Part shown: positions 37,173-49,900 of the stretch, piece by piece | Position numbering within the stretch: position 1 is the stretch's first letter | How the letters are laid out: each line of letters opens with the position of its first letter | NCBI GenBank assembly: GCA_028023455.1 | Contig: JAQFVV010006238.1 | Coordinates: 2,674,572 to 2,738,571, forward strand | Source: Epiperipatus broadwayi | Lineage: Eukaryota; Onychophora; Udeonychophora; Euonychophora; Peripatidae | Reading direction: 5' to 3' | DNA length: 64,000 nucleotides | The notes under the pieces: model-generated | Seen by the model: only the letters and a program-made list of their open reading frames with translations | The model's database searches: none | Told to the model about the DNA's origin: nothing | Translations under genes and position numbers: made by a program

Positions 37173-39327
37173 TATGTTTTTCAAAGTAAAATGTAAACAA
37201 ACAAACGAAAATGTAAATATACCAACAAAAACATTAAAATGTGAAAATTTTTATATTTGGCAGCCATTTTTCATTCTCTGAGTTGTGTGCTTAAAAATTA
37301 CGTATATTAATAAAATTCCTTGGGTTTATGTTGAAAGCACCTACATTTCATTCTCCCTTTAGTATCCTTTCTGAATTTGATGTGCAGTATTTCACTTAAT
37401 AAAATATTTTATAAGAGTAAAAGTTTTACAGAATTTCAAAATATTGATTTAAAAAACATTAACATAATTAGAGAGATAATATTTTCTTGGAAAAGAGATG
37501 AGTCTCTTGTTTCTATAAGAGGAAAAAGTTTTCGAAAAAAAAAAAAGATATTGCCCAGAGTGGTAGGAGTTACTTTTACTATTATTATTTTTCATAACTA
37601 TATTATTAACATTTTTTAAAATTTTGTTTATACTATAATTTTGATTTATGTATGCATATAAAAAAAACATCTGTGTTAAATATGTGCATGCTGAAAAGTA
37701 ATATACTCTTGCAGTTCAATAAACAATGCATATTCTACTCTAATCAATGTTTATCAACAGAAGGTAAGATACTATATGCTATATTCTTTGAATGCAAGAT
37801 ATAGCATGGTTCACAGCTCTACTGTATTTTGTCTGCTTGTGGTATTAATAAAAAGAAAGATAAAAATAGAAAGTTTTAAGATTTTTTTCCCCCCAAAACC
37901 AAAAAAAAAAACATTTTATTAATGATTAAAAAGAAAATTTGTTTTTCTTTTATAAATTTATTTGTGTGATTTGAAAAAGACATTGTTAAAATTTTTAATT
38001 ACATGATAGAATGTTTCTATCATCTAATTTTAATTCAATATTTTTGAGTGGCAGTTTATCACTACAGAGTATTCATGGCATTGCTTATCACTTTAAGCTA
38101 TTTTTTCACTCTCTTGCTATTTGTTTTGCATTTATTTGATGGTAGGAACTGAAACTAATATGTATATTGATTTATTAATTTTAAAAAAATCAGTTGATAT
38201 CATTATTATACAAAGAAACTTAATACCAACAAGTTGCCAATGTTGTTGATTGGTAGATTCTTAATTCTCAGGCTTCAAGAGTCTTTGCAAGGTTGCACCT
38301 ACTCTATTAATTTATGGCAAGAAAAATTGTATATTTTTTGTAATTTATTCAAATATTTATCATTAGTTTTATAAAATATTTATTGGGTATTTGTATAAAA
38401 ACAAATATATTAATATTCAAAAGTGTTTATTTTAAAAAAAAATCAAGAAATTTTATGAATAATAAAAATGTAATTAAAACCAATCACATATTTACAAATA
38501 CTGTAGTAAAGAATTTTGTGATATTTTAATAATTATAAATCCAATTTTAAATTTTAGAACAGAATTTCATTACTTTGTGATGTCTTAATATTAATTCATT
38601 CAGGTTTTAGAAATAAAATTCACTCAACAAAGATTTTATTAATTTTTTCAACAATGTGGTAATTGTCAATAATTAAAAAACACTGTAATAATCATTCAAT
38701 AGGAAGAAAATTATTATTTGAATATGTATTTCAGTTTATTTTTATTTTCAAAGTTCAAATATTATTTCTGAGAGTGTTTCATCTGTAAATTTGTATTTCT
38801 GCTAAGTCAAGTGTAATTTATTGATTCATGGTATAGAATAAAGGTTTTAATACTAAAATAAAATGTTGAGCTATAACTTAAACAGCTGGTAAGTTTAGTT
38901 ATGATGCAAAAAATATTGAAATACGAAAGTTAATCTCTCAGTTATGCACTTTGTGACATCTAAAATGGCAATTTTACATATATAAACTTTCAGTAAAAAA
39001 TGAATTTTAATTTTGTTATAAACTGATAACTCAATTTAAAAAATCTGTATTTAAACATGTACTTTTTGTAAAAATATTTTCAGCAAATTTGAATTATAAT
39101 AACTAAGCTTTCTTTAAAAAAATAAATTTTAATTCCCTTAAAAACTAATGATTAAATAAACAAATCCAGTATTTAAAGAATACTTTTATAGTAAATATTT
39201 GCAATGTATTTGAATTTTAATAACAGCAAAGTGCTTATTTCTCAAGGGCACATAATATAATAAAGAAACTGCAGCTTTCTATTTAGTGTTATTTCTGTAA
39301 GCTTGACTAAATCATCATCCTCTGCCC

Positions 39328-39375
39328 AGATAATCTCATTGATAAAAACAAAAGCCAGAAGTGGGTCTTAGGATG
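39328..39375 (+). ncRNA. Decayed hammerhead-like remnant, family B
   Basis: CTCATTGATAAAAACAAAAG, GCCAGAAGTGGGTC, then TTAGGATGGG keep the order of family B (CCTCA, CTGATGA, AAGCCAGAGCT, GAAACTGGTC, TGAGGATAGGG), but core bases are changed. It is inferred from similarity to the copies at 50.9 and 62.2 kb and is surely inactive. Confidence 0.35.
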
Positions 39376-42300
39376 GGAATTTAAGTGCAATGAAATGTGT
39401 GACAATAACTGATTACTCAAGCTTTCAATAGATGGCAGTAGAGTAGGAAGTTATCTCATTTTATATTTGAATCATGTTTATTTTGCTTTAAATATTAATA
39501 TAATTATGCAGTGAGTAAAATTGAGTGGAGTAAAACTAAACTCAGGATTCCCATTCGGTGTTAGCTTGTCCACAAATGTTTTTCAGGTTTGCTATAATAT
39601 TATTGTTGTGAGCTCATCTTAAACTTACCCCCCCCTTCAATAATGAATTTGTCAAAGCTACAATATTATCAGGATCAGAATGAAGGTGTAATGCAGTTGA
39701 TCAATAAAATGACAATGAAAAAAATAATGATTGTTTCCAATAAATAAGGGAATCTGGCTATGGAAGTCTATTTAGAGAGTATTCAGACAACATTACAAAT
39801 TAGAGAACAGTGAACTTGTCCTCTACTTGATCGAATGTTGTTGAAACATGCTCAAGCCTGGAACAGGACAGTGGTAACTTCTATCATCATTGAACTTGCA
39901 CACTGGGGCTGAAAGTGACAGAGTTCAAAGAAAGAGTCTCAGAATTCCTTTCCAAACCCCTAGATATAATATTAACAACTAAGCTTTCATAATTTACCAA
40001 CCATATTGGAAGTCACTCTCTATATCCAAACTATGGTGTATCTTGTTATTATAAATATTTATAATGAATATTTTAACATTTATGGTTATTGACTGGAACA
40101 TTATTGCTGAAGTATTACCAATATAAATACAACAAATAGTAATATATCTTTAATTTAATTGATGTTTAAGAATAAGTGGAGCTTTTTTGTAAATGATTTA
40201 CATACATTGCAATAAACATGCAGTCCTTTACTTCTATATATCCAAATTTATGTAAATATTTTCCAGCATATTAGTTGCAAATAATACTATCCAACATAAT
40301 TTTTGAAATAAAATAGACGTTATTTTAATGGAAATTGATGCCCTGAGTCTGAAAATGATATTAATTTCTTTCTGTCTTTTAAAGTATCCACAACTGTAAA
40401 ATGTAATGCTGAGACGTATTTTCACACATATATCTTTATAATGCAGTTATATAACTTTAGTTGTACTTGTTTGTGTGCATTTGGTTATTTTGTGTGTATT
40501 GTCATCATATTGATCTATTGTAGTTGAGTTTTGCCTGGTACATTCATGACAAAATTCCCTCCAGATACACAATAAGAAGAGCACGATGACAAAAGTATGG
40601 ATATAGATAAGAAGCCAGATGTTTCTGACTAACCACTTGAGTAAACAGAAGAGTTTCAAAATTGCAGTCCTATCTTATTTGGTTGGAAGTGTTGGACTGA
40701 CATTCCTTTTTTAGGTTACCTATGTGGTTAAAATACATCCCAATAAATTCACATTCTATGTGGCTTTTAGTTTCATTTATATCTGCCTTGTTTTATTATG
40801 AATATAAAAACAGTATTTTAATCTGTATTTATAAAAATTTTATTATAAGTATTTTAAGAATATGGTGACTAATATATCAGGGATGCACAGAAGGCAATGT
40901 CTCCAAAGTCTTTGGAAGCATTCTGCCCTATTCTCAGTTATTACTGTTGTCTTCATTAAACATTTTGAAAATAAATGTTAAATAATATTAATTATATAAT
41001 ATTTTGACAATCCTATATAAAAGATTAAATGCACTTGTTTATCATTGTGTGTGTGCCTATATATATTTAACAATCCCATTTATTAGATTTTTTTTTTTTG
41101 TAACATGTTTATTGTTTAATAAATATATACTGCATTTGGCTCTATTTATTTCTATTTTTACTTCCTTAAGCATTAAATATATATATAGGCACCCAAACTA
41201 TGATAAAAGAAAGGTAATGTCATTTATAATTCCCATGCAATTGCATGAGCAAAAGAATCATTATGATGCCTACTTTTTTTTTTTTTATGTATGATAGGCA
41301 AAATTGTTTTAAATGCCAAAAGACTGATATCTATAGAAGTTCTTCATTAACTCTTAGGTACTTAATATTCTCTCTAAACAGCATCTTGAAGCATATTCTA
41401 TTCTATGTTTCACCATAGGCATAGCAATTTAATATTTTTTGGATTAATTCCTTTTTTGTTTCATTAAAAAGTAGCTTCACCTTATATATATACTACAGGC
41501 ATCATTTTTTCCTTAAATATTCTTAATTATATTCTTAAGAAAACTATGTATGGATAATCCTGTAATTTTTAATTTTAAGTAGGGCTAGTAATTTAGATGT
41601 GTTACTAGCACCATTGTTTTGAAATATGCATTTACCACTTCGGTTTGCCAGTTTTACAGTATAAAACCCATCTTATTGTTACTTGTGATTAATGCAGGAA
41701 AAAATTAATCACATGTTGTATACTAATATACAAATATAATATATCCAATTCAATCAATACTAAGTTATTGAAAATTTTACATAATAACAAAATAGCATTT
41801 TGCATTATTGCAACAATCAGATGTGATACAGCATGACAAAATTAGTAAAACCCACTTATTTTTAGCACAGAAAAAAATGTTATTATTTGAAGGCCAATGT
41901 ATTATGATGCTTAAATCAATGTAGCTTTCATTTTTTGTATATGTCATGCTATATGACATCTTATAATATTTTTAGCATTTTTTTCATTTGTTAAATATTT
42001 TCATTTTTGCATTATGGATAATGCTAAAAAATATGCACATGAAGAAAAATTTCATCTTATATAACGAATAATAGAATGGATCACTTGCACAAGTAGAAAA
42101 TTGCCTAAATATGTGTGCATCTTGTTGTTGTAAAGGTTTTGTTGAAGTTCATGATAAAATTGAATGGTCAGAGTAAATTCTGTTAAGGGGGTGGTTACAA
42201 TCAGTGGTAATCAAGATTTATTACTTGGTTATTTCATACATATTTAACTTGATATCAGGTAGAGGGATTAAAGTATATGCCAATAATAGGATTGAAATTA

Positions 42301-43774
42301 GTATTCAAAGGCTGATCTATTAAAGTCTCTGAAATCAAAATGTTAAACCGTTTGTAAAGCTATCAAAGACCATAATATTACAATAGAATTATTTGTGTGT
42401 GTGTGTTTGTATGGTTGTAAAAAGAAAAAAAATTGAATACTGTACCAAGTTTTTTTTAATTTCCGCTTCGTTTTTAATTCAAATAGCTTTGTTTTAATGC
42501 TAAAATGTTTGGAATATATTACAACTGAAGACAGTGATTAATGAAATACTTCAATTGATTACTATTTTTTCAATGTGGTCAAATGTTTTTTTTTTTTGTT
42601 GGAACAAAAGGAAGTTACTTTGTTTACATTTCAGTGAATCCATTCTTTTATCGTGCGTGTGTGTTTTGAATTGTCAAAAGAGGAAGTTTTTTTTTTAATT
42701 TAAAGAATTTGTTTTAGATGTCTGAATTTCTCATTAACATTATTTCTATTGGTTTCTGAAAGGTTTTATATATTAAACTAAATGCATTTTGAAGTTAATT
42801 GAAAAGTAATAATTTAACCTCTTACTTTTAAAATTATATGTTTTTTCTCAGTTGCTTGAATGTCATGAAATGATAATAAAATATAGAATAATTTTTCTTG
42901 TCTGGAAGTTATTAATAGATTTATATTCAACATTTATGATTTTAAATGTACTCTTTAACTTTTCTGTTTAATTACATTGTTCACTGTCTAATAAATAATC
43001 TTTATAGATATTTGCTTTGTAATTATGAATATATGTTCAAAACGCTACAATGGCAATTAATATTGAGAATTTTAAAACTTTCTGTTTCTCTTACAGTATA
43101 AGTGAATTATGATAGAAAAACTTTTAAAGTATAATATAATACTTTTATTTTTTTAATTTAATGGTTATCAGACAAAGAGATTCTAAGACCTAGGAGTCCA
43201 TACTATACATTGCTTTGCTTTGTGATAGCTTTTCTACTGACTAGTATAAAATGCCATTATGTTCAATCATTTTGTAGTTTTCATTTAGATCGCTGTCATT
43301 CACTGATCATATAATCAACACTATATGTTTAGTAAGAATCTAGAACCAATGGATTCTCATATTCTTAAAGTTTTTAATGTTTATAAGCTTATCCTTACAA
43401 TCATGATAGAAATTGACAGTGAGATTAATGTATTAGGCAGATAGAAAAATGTTATTAATTATTATTGAACTAATAATTATCTAAGAATACAAATGAAATT
43501 TTTCTTTTAATAGTAGTCCGAGGGTGAATGGTTGTTCCCCTAATTTACATAATACTTAAATATGCTACTTGCCTCTATATATATATATATAATCCAGCGA
43601 CGAAAGCTTCATGTATTGAATGGAATGAGTGCTTCGTAGAAGAATTCATTAAAAAGTTCAAAAGCTTTAATTAATATTCAATTTTAAATATTCACTAAAA
43701 TATGTATATATATTCAACCTCACAAAATCAATCCAACAAATTGCCCATAAAAACATAAAAAATAAAAAAATTAT

Positions 43775-43962
43775 CTAAACTATTTTGTTAAACATAAAAA
43801 ATAAGAATGAACTATTCAAACTCATTATTTTTTGTATGGAATTTCTGTTGACATTCAATTTTTTTTACCAATAATTGAATTGTTTTTATATAAAGCAAAT
43901 TAAACAATATTAAACTTAAAACTTAAGAATGTTAAAAGCATTTAGAAGATAAAAATATCTTG
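43775..43962. repeat. Local direct repeat, copy 1
   Basis: CTAAACTATTTTGTTAAACA, TTTTTTGTATGGAATTTCTG and AACTTAAGAATG recur in the same order at 44031-44269. This is a tandem-type duplication with about a 256-bp offset. No known family. Confidence 0.8.
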
Positions 43963-44030
43963 ATAATGTATTATCTATACTTAAACTAGCGATGTTCCGA
44001 TTAGTAGATAAGAAAGTTCCATATTTTTCT

Positions 44031-44269
44031 CTAAACTATTTTGTCAAACATAAAAAAAAAAATGAATTTAAACTCATTATTTTTTGTATGGAATTTCTGT
44101 TAACTTTCAATTTTTTTTACTAACAATTGAACTTTTTTTTATATAAGGCAAATAATGAGTTTGACCATCACATTATTTATTGATCATAAGAAGTTCAAGC
44201 AATGCTAAAATATAATTAATAGTTAAAACTTAAGAATGCTATAAGCATTTAGAAAGTAAAAATATCATT
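44031..44269. repeat. Local direct repeat, copy 2
   Basis: Same blocks as copy 1. An extra segment of about 50 bp (44160-44215) contains AAGAAGTTCAAGCAATG, which may be a SINE-1 scrap inserted after the duplication. Confidence 0.8.
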
Positions 44270-45349
44270 AAGAGAGTTACAGATTTTTCTAGATGTATAT
44301 ATTAGCTATTATGTAAAAATTGTTGTGGCCGCAAAATAAAAACATTATTAAAAAAAGATTATGTGGTGTGCTTTTATTCCTCAAAAAGTCATGCTTCATC
44401 ACTGATATAATCATATTTTAGTTGCTCAGGTGACCCTGTCACATTTAAGCGTAATAATTTTATTCAAACTGTTCAAAAGATATTTTTATTTATATTACGT
44501 AGTTGATAATTAATCTAGGCACCTTTAATTTTCTAGACTTCTACTCTTTTTACTATATTAGGTCAAAGACAGGACAATCCAGAAATATAGAAGTATTTGT
44601 ACACCAAATATGATATCCAAAGTTTTTTCCAATTCCTCTAATTACTGTATTTATTAAATATGCATTAAAATAAGATAGATACAAGTACTTATTTAAATAT
44701 TATACATAAATTTATTTAAATGACAGATTTTAGAGTTAAAGGTTTCTGATCATAATCCAATCTGTCATTTTCAATGCTTGGTTGTCATGTGACCTCCTGA
44801 GCCACTAACCATTTTATTATAAAGGGGGTATTAAAAAATAACCAGAATCATTTTCTGGAAGATAAGCGCATTACTGTACATGCTTCTGCTGCTAGGTGCT
44901 TTTTTGGGGATGCCACTAATGGTCATCATCAAGAGAAGTCATGTTGCATGATAGTAAATGTTTTTGTTAAGCATGTTTCACTTATTTGTCAATTTTTGTA
45001 ATCGCTAAAAAGTTGAAACAATGTGAAATTCTGTTTTCTGTTAGGAAAAATGATAGGGGAATTAGTTATAGTCTACAAGCAAACTGCTCTCAGGAAAATA
45101 CAAATTTGTGGGTAATTTAATAGTAAATGTCTAATTCACCACATCCCAAAAAAGTATGGCGAGTGAAGTCCAATATCAAGACAATGCTTATTTTTTGGGG
45201 GGAGGGGCATTGCAAATGGCATTGTTCACTCAGAATTTAAAACAGGCAAAACTCACTATACGTATGTCACACACAGCAAGCTAGAGTAATCAATGGATGC
45301 CAGAAGGTTTGTGCATAAAATCCCCATCTAGTGCTTACTCATCCAATAT

Positions 45350-45389
45350 CCCCAGACTAGCTTCTGGCTTGTGGCCTTCGTCACTGAGG
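45350..45389 (-). ncRNA. Hammerhead motif, family A unit 1, core damaged
   Basis: Minus strand: CCTCA, GTGACGA (core C3 changed to G), AGGCCACAAGCCA, GAAG in place of GAAA, CTAGTC, TGGGG. Stem I pairs fully (one G-U). The two core changes should abolish cleavage. Confidence 0.7.
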
Positions 45390-45803
45390 AGCCTTGGATC
45401 TGAGAGCACTTCATCTAGATCTTAGAATCTAATGCAATCCTCCAACAACCATCTTTTATCTCCATTTAACTACAAAACTATGAGTCTTAAACTGAAAACA
45501 CCTTAATGTTTCCAATTCAAGCCCATCAGCTTATATAGTTATATGGGTCTGAACCCAGTTCAGTTCCCATACATTTTGGTGTCTTTGGTTCTCTAATAAT
45601 CATAGCCACCAATATCCTATTAGGCAGGATTGGTTTTAAGCCAATAAACATCACATGACCACCATCTCTTATGCTTGTGTATAACTGTTGTTAAAACAGG
45701 CAAAACTCACTATATGTATGCCACACACAGCAAGCTAGAGTAATCAATGGATGCTAGAAGGCTTGTGCATAAAATCCCCATCTAGTGCCTACTCATCCAA
45801 TAT

Positions 45804-45843
45804 CTCCAGACTAGTTTCTGGCTTATGGCCTTCGTCAGTGAGG
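45804..45843 (-). ncRNA. Hammerhead ribozyme, family A unit 2, intact core
   Basis: Minus strand: stem I CCTCA; core CTGACGA; stem II GGC-loop CATAA-GCC; GAAA; palindromic ACTAGT; cleavage triplet GTC; stem I' TGGAG. All invariant hammerhead positions are present. Stem I' has one mismatch to CCTCA (others have TGGGG). With only two possible intramolecular stem III pairs, the likely active form is a dimer joined through ACTAGT, as proposed for minimal hammerheads of Penelope elements and retrozymes. Confidence 0.8.
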
Positions 45844-46287
45844 AGACTTGGATCTGAGTGCACTGCATCTAGATCTTAGAATCTAATGCAACCCTCCAGC
45901 AACCACCTTTTATGCACAAGCCTTCTGGCATCCATTGATTACTCTAGCTTGCTGTGTGTGGCATATGTAAAGTGAGTTTTGCCTGTTTTAACAACAGTTA
46001 TACACAAGCATAAGAGATGGTGGTCATGTGATGTTTATTGGCTTAAAACCAATCCTGCCTAATAGGATATTGGTGGCTATGGGTATTAGAAAACCAAAGA
46101 CACCAAAATGTATGGGAACTGAGTTCAGACCTATATAACTATATAAGCTGATGGGCTTGAATTGGAAACATTAAGGTGTTTTCAGTTTAAGACTCATAGT
46201 TTTGTAGTTAAATGGAGATAAAAGGTGGTTGCTGGAGAGTTGCATTAGATTCTAAGATCTAGATGCAGTGCTCTCAGATCCAAGACT

Positions 46288-46327
46288 CCTCAGTGACAAA
46301 GGCCACAAGCCAGAAACTAGTCTGGGG
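46288..46327 (+). ncRNA. Hammerhead motif, family A unit 3, core damaged
   Basis: Plus strand: CCTCA, GTGACAA (two core changes), AGGCCACAAGCCA, GAAA, CTAGTC, TGGGG. Stems are kept but the core is not, so it is expected to be inactive. Confidence 0.7.
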
Positions 46328-46599
46328 GATATTGGATGAGTAGGCACTAGATGAGGATTTTATGCACAAGCCTTCCGGTATCCATTGATTACTCTAGCTT
46401 GCTGTGTGTGGCATACGTATAGTGAGTTTTGCCTGTTTTAACAACAGTTATACACAAGCATAAGAGATGGTTGTCATGTGATGTTTATTCACTCAGAATT
46501 TGTTAGTAATGATTAGATAAATGTTTTATCTACGAGTTCTGGAAAGTTTGTGTGATGTGGTAAAATGAAAATGTCCCGATTTGTGACCAAGTGAGGAGT

Positions 46600-46915
46600 G
46601 CAAGCTTTATCAAGAAGTATGCCATCACACAAAGCCTTGAGTATGGGACAATTTTTAATTAAAAACAGCATAACCCAGCTTCTTCATCAACTATACTCAT
46701 CTGATCTCATTCTGTGCAACTTCTTTTTATTCCTCCAAATGAAAAAATGCATCAAAAGAAAAAGTTGTCCAGATTAGGAAGTGGAAGAGAAAACAATTAT
46801 GGATATGTTAAAAGACATTACTTTGCAAAAGATTCATGATTACTTTGAAAAGTGCAAAACTCATTTAGATCATTGTGTTGCATCAAATGAACAGTACTTT
46901 TCAATTTATAACACC
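46600..46915 (+). pseudogene. mariner-1 transposase, C-terminal part
   Basis: Reads FLIKNSITQLLHQLYSSDLI then LCNFFLFLQMKKCIKRK, equivalent to the mariner 'PPYSPDLAPCDFFLFPKLK' block that carries the third catalytic aspartate. Here YSSDL keeps the first D, but the catalytic position before FFLF is N (LCNFF). It continues EKTIMDMLKDITLQKIHDYF and CVASNEQYFS, the normal mariner C-terminus. One stop is visible. It is inactive. Confidence 0.75.
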
Positions 46916-46972
46916 TAAAAATAAATATACAATTTTTAATGACAAAATTTAGAGATTTTGGGGTACCCTCTC

Positions 46973-49900
46973 ATTGTTTTTTCTTTGTTTTTTAAATAAC
47001 TGACTTACAAGTTATAATTTGATAATGACTAGCATAAATATATCAATATTTAGATTCGTAAGACTTTAAACAATTTATCTTAATTATGACACTTATTTAA
47101 TACTTTATTATCTGATACCTTTTTCACTGTCTACCCCCATCTCCCCTTTTAAATAAATTTGGAAAGAAATAGATTAATTAATCTATTATTTTGCCAATTG
47201 TTTCTACTTATGATAAGGATAGTAAATTTTTAATACTGAGTAATGTCAATCTATATATCACTTCATTAGGATTCACACATAGCGAACACTTAAAATGGGA
47301 TTAAAGAATTTCTGACATCTCAGTGATAAAAGAAATTGTAGCAAAATTTGCTTTATTGCATTGTGCAGAGAAATATTTACTAATTCCAACAATTGCTATT
47401 CGTATTTTCCAGAACTTTATTGCTCCAATACTTAGTCATGTCGAAAGGTCCAAGTTTTTATGAGATTTTGTACTATAATTATTCATTATGTAATGCAATC
47501 ATTGTTAATCTTTTATTTTTTTCTAATGGCCCATTTCATACTAATGGTCAGATAGTACTGTTCTCCTTACTGGAATGAATTATCTGATGTGTGCATGTTT
47601 AAACTCCAAACATCACATTGTCTTTTCATCAATTTAGTGGAGTTATTAACCAATGCACCTTAGATTAAGGTAAAACTGTGCTAGACTTCTGATTTTAAAT
47701 TATACACAGATCTGATTTCTAATTAATCTTTTGAAAACAAATCTATGAACATTAACTCAGCTGCATGTTTAAATCAAGCATTTCTTCTTTAATTAGTAAT
47801 AGAGAGAACAAATAATAATAACACATAAATTAAAGGATATAAATAATTGTTCTCATAGTTGTTGTTTTTTATATTAGTCTTGCTTTTATTTATGAATCAA
47901 ATTTTTTCAAGTCCATGTATGCAATAATCACATATCTCTACTAAATTTTGACTATCTCCTACGATCATTTTCACTGTCTAATTCTTCATCTAGTTACTTT
48001 GAAAATAATATGTGAAATGGTCAAAATATAAGTAGAGATGCTTGGTAATATTTTTTATATGGTAATATGAGAATGTTTGGTCATAGTATATATATAAAGA
48101 AAAGGAGTATATGAAAAACTATTTGTGTTGGAATTAATGTAGGAAGAAAAAAGAATATTGATTGATTGGTAAGTTGATTGGTTGATTAAATTAAAAGATA
48201 TAATTGAGGATTAAAGTTATTTCAAGATGCACTTTATCAAAATATGCTGTAGCATTACTTAAAAGCTTTTCACAAATACATGGATTAAACTGATAAGTAA
48301 TTATTACATCATTAACAATATTTAATCTAATTTATTCAACAGTCTAAAAATAAAAATATGTTTATGGAATATTGGTATTTAATAATTTATATATTAAAAA
48401 ATTTTCACTTTTATATTTTTAATTAATCCTATCATATTTTCTATATAATATTATTCATACTATTGAGAAATCAAGAAGAGACTTTTGTTTCTTTTTATTT
48501 CAAAAAATACTAATATTGATACTTAAAATTGTGTGGTTTTGTATATTGAGATAGATTACCCTCATTGCACCCAACACAAATAAATGTGTAATCTTGATAA
48601 TACATATATATTTAAAGCTTGAAAAAGCAAATAGAAATGAACACAGACAAAATTTACTATCTAAATATTTAAAAGAAAGTCTGGAATACTTTAGATATTG
48701 ATTAATTAAGTAATAATATGTGTTGATATTTTTGAAATTCTATATACAAATATCTTATTTGACTTATTTCTGATTTTGATAAAAGTCTTTATATAAAACA
48801 AAGATATATTTTCTTTGTACTGCATATATAATTAGAAAATAATTCGAATATGGATTTACTTAGAGGATTAAAAGTTAAGAGACTTTTTGAAATGTTTTCT
48901 TTTGTGTTATATGCTTTACAAAGGAATAAAGTGGTTTTTATTTCATATCTATATTTAACTGAGTGTACTTTTGGTAATGTACTATAATCATAGATATGGT
49001 TATGGTGTTCATTACCAAAACTACACTCAACTAAATTAAAAAAAGAAATAAAAATTGTTTCGTAAAGCATATGCACATACACAAAAGAATTACATGTACA
49101 AGTGAATAGAAAATTAATACTAATCTTATGATTATAAATTCCATTGTATATACTATAAATAGGGGGGAGGGTAGCTTTGATGAAATTGTTATAGAGAAGA
49201 ACAGCTTTAAATAAAAGCAGTTGGTGCTAGTTCTCATGCTTGTTGAGAGCGGGCATTCCAGAAATGTATAGCGGGATCATTTCTCTAAGATACCTCGTAG
49301 CCCAATATAAGTACAGCAGACCCCTTGCTATATCTAAAGTTCAGACATTATAGAAGCTACACAGAATTAATGACCACCAGTGTTTATCTCATATATCTGA
49401 TAACCAGGACATATATTAACAATCTGTATGAAGAGCAAATCTAATTTTGAAAGATCAGTGGTACTTGATTTAGACATTGAAAGAAATATGCTGGATATAG
49501 AACCTTTTTTTATGTTACTTCTGATGTATATGCACGAAACAAAGATGAAAAAATTGATTAGTGGATGAAATATGTATTGACATTTTATTTCAAACATTAA
49601 TTGTAATGTTTATTGCAAAAGAAAAACTATTTAGCCTCTAATGTCCTGATTTATTTTTAAGTAAACAAAACTGGATAAATTAATCATCTAATGGGAGAAA
49701 ATTACTAACTATTAAAAATTCAAAGGAGATATAAACTTTAGATATATTTCTTTTAATTTTATTGCATTCATAAAATATTTGCTTTAGAGTTAACAAAATA
49801 TAATGCAATTGTCAAAGTGTGTGTGGGTGTATTTTTACTGAAAGATGAAGCTCCATGTTTTAAATCAAATCATTATAAAGTATTGTTAAAAATAATTTTA

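Larger units (their letters stand above)
36706..43774. other. AT-rich non-coding, no gene recognised
   Basis: About 7 kb with no recognised coding domain. Items seen: a solitary pogo/Tigger-like end at 37126, a decayed hammerhead-like remnant at 39328, a run of C at 39628, and AT or T homopolymers. Short open frames (for example 41004-41294 and 40447-40659) show no motifs. Confidence 0.45.
45239..46487. mobile_element. Hammerhead-bearing composite insertion (family A), 1.25 kb, with 14-bp target duplication
   Basis: The same 14 bases TTCACTCAGAATTT flank it (45225-45238 and 46488-46501). Inside is one complete 454-bp monomer (45239-45692), a second monomer starting at 45693 and broken at about 45915, then more than one unit in the opposite orientation to the right end. 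Each unit contains GCAAAACTCACTATACGTATG-type ends, TAATCAATGGATGCCAGAAG, a hammerhead motif, and CCAATATCCTATTAGGCAGG. No open reading frame is present. A 14-bp duplication fits insertion by a reverse-transcription-type mechanism rather than by a DNA transposase. The size and plan resemble retrozymes. Confidence 0.85.
44824..46970 (+). mobile_element. mariner-1, interrupted by the hammerhead composite
   Basis: The left end GGGGGTATTAAAAAATAACC and the inverted right end GAGGGTACCCCAAAATC are mariner-like. Without the insert the element is about 0.9 kb, shorter than the usual 1.3 kb. Coding traces appear around 45140-45238 (GIVHSEF, a conserved mariner transposase segment) and 46600-46915. 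The insertion at 45239-46487 falls directly inside VHSEF. Confidence 0.75.
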
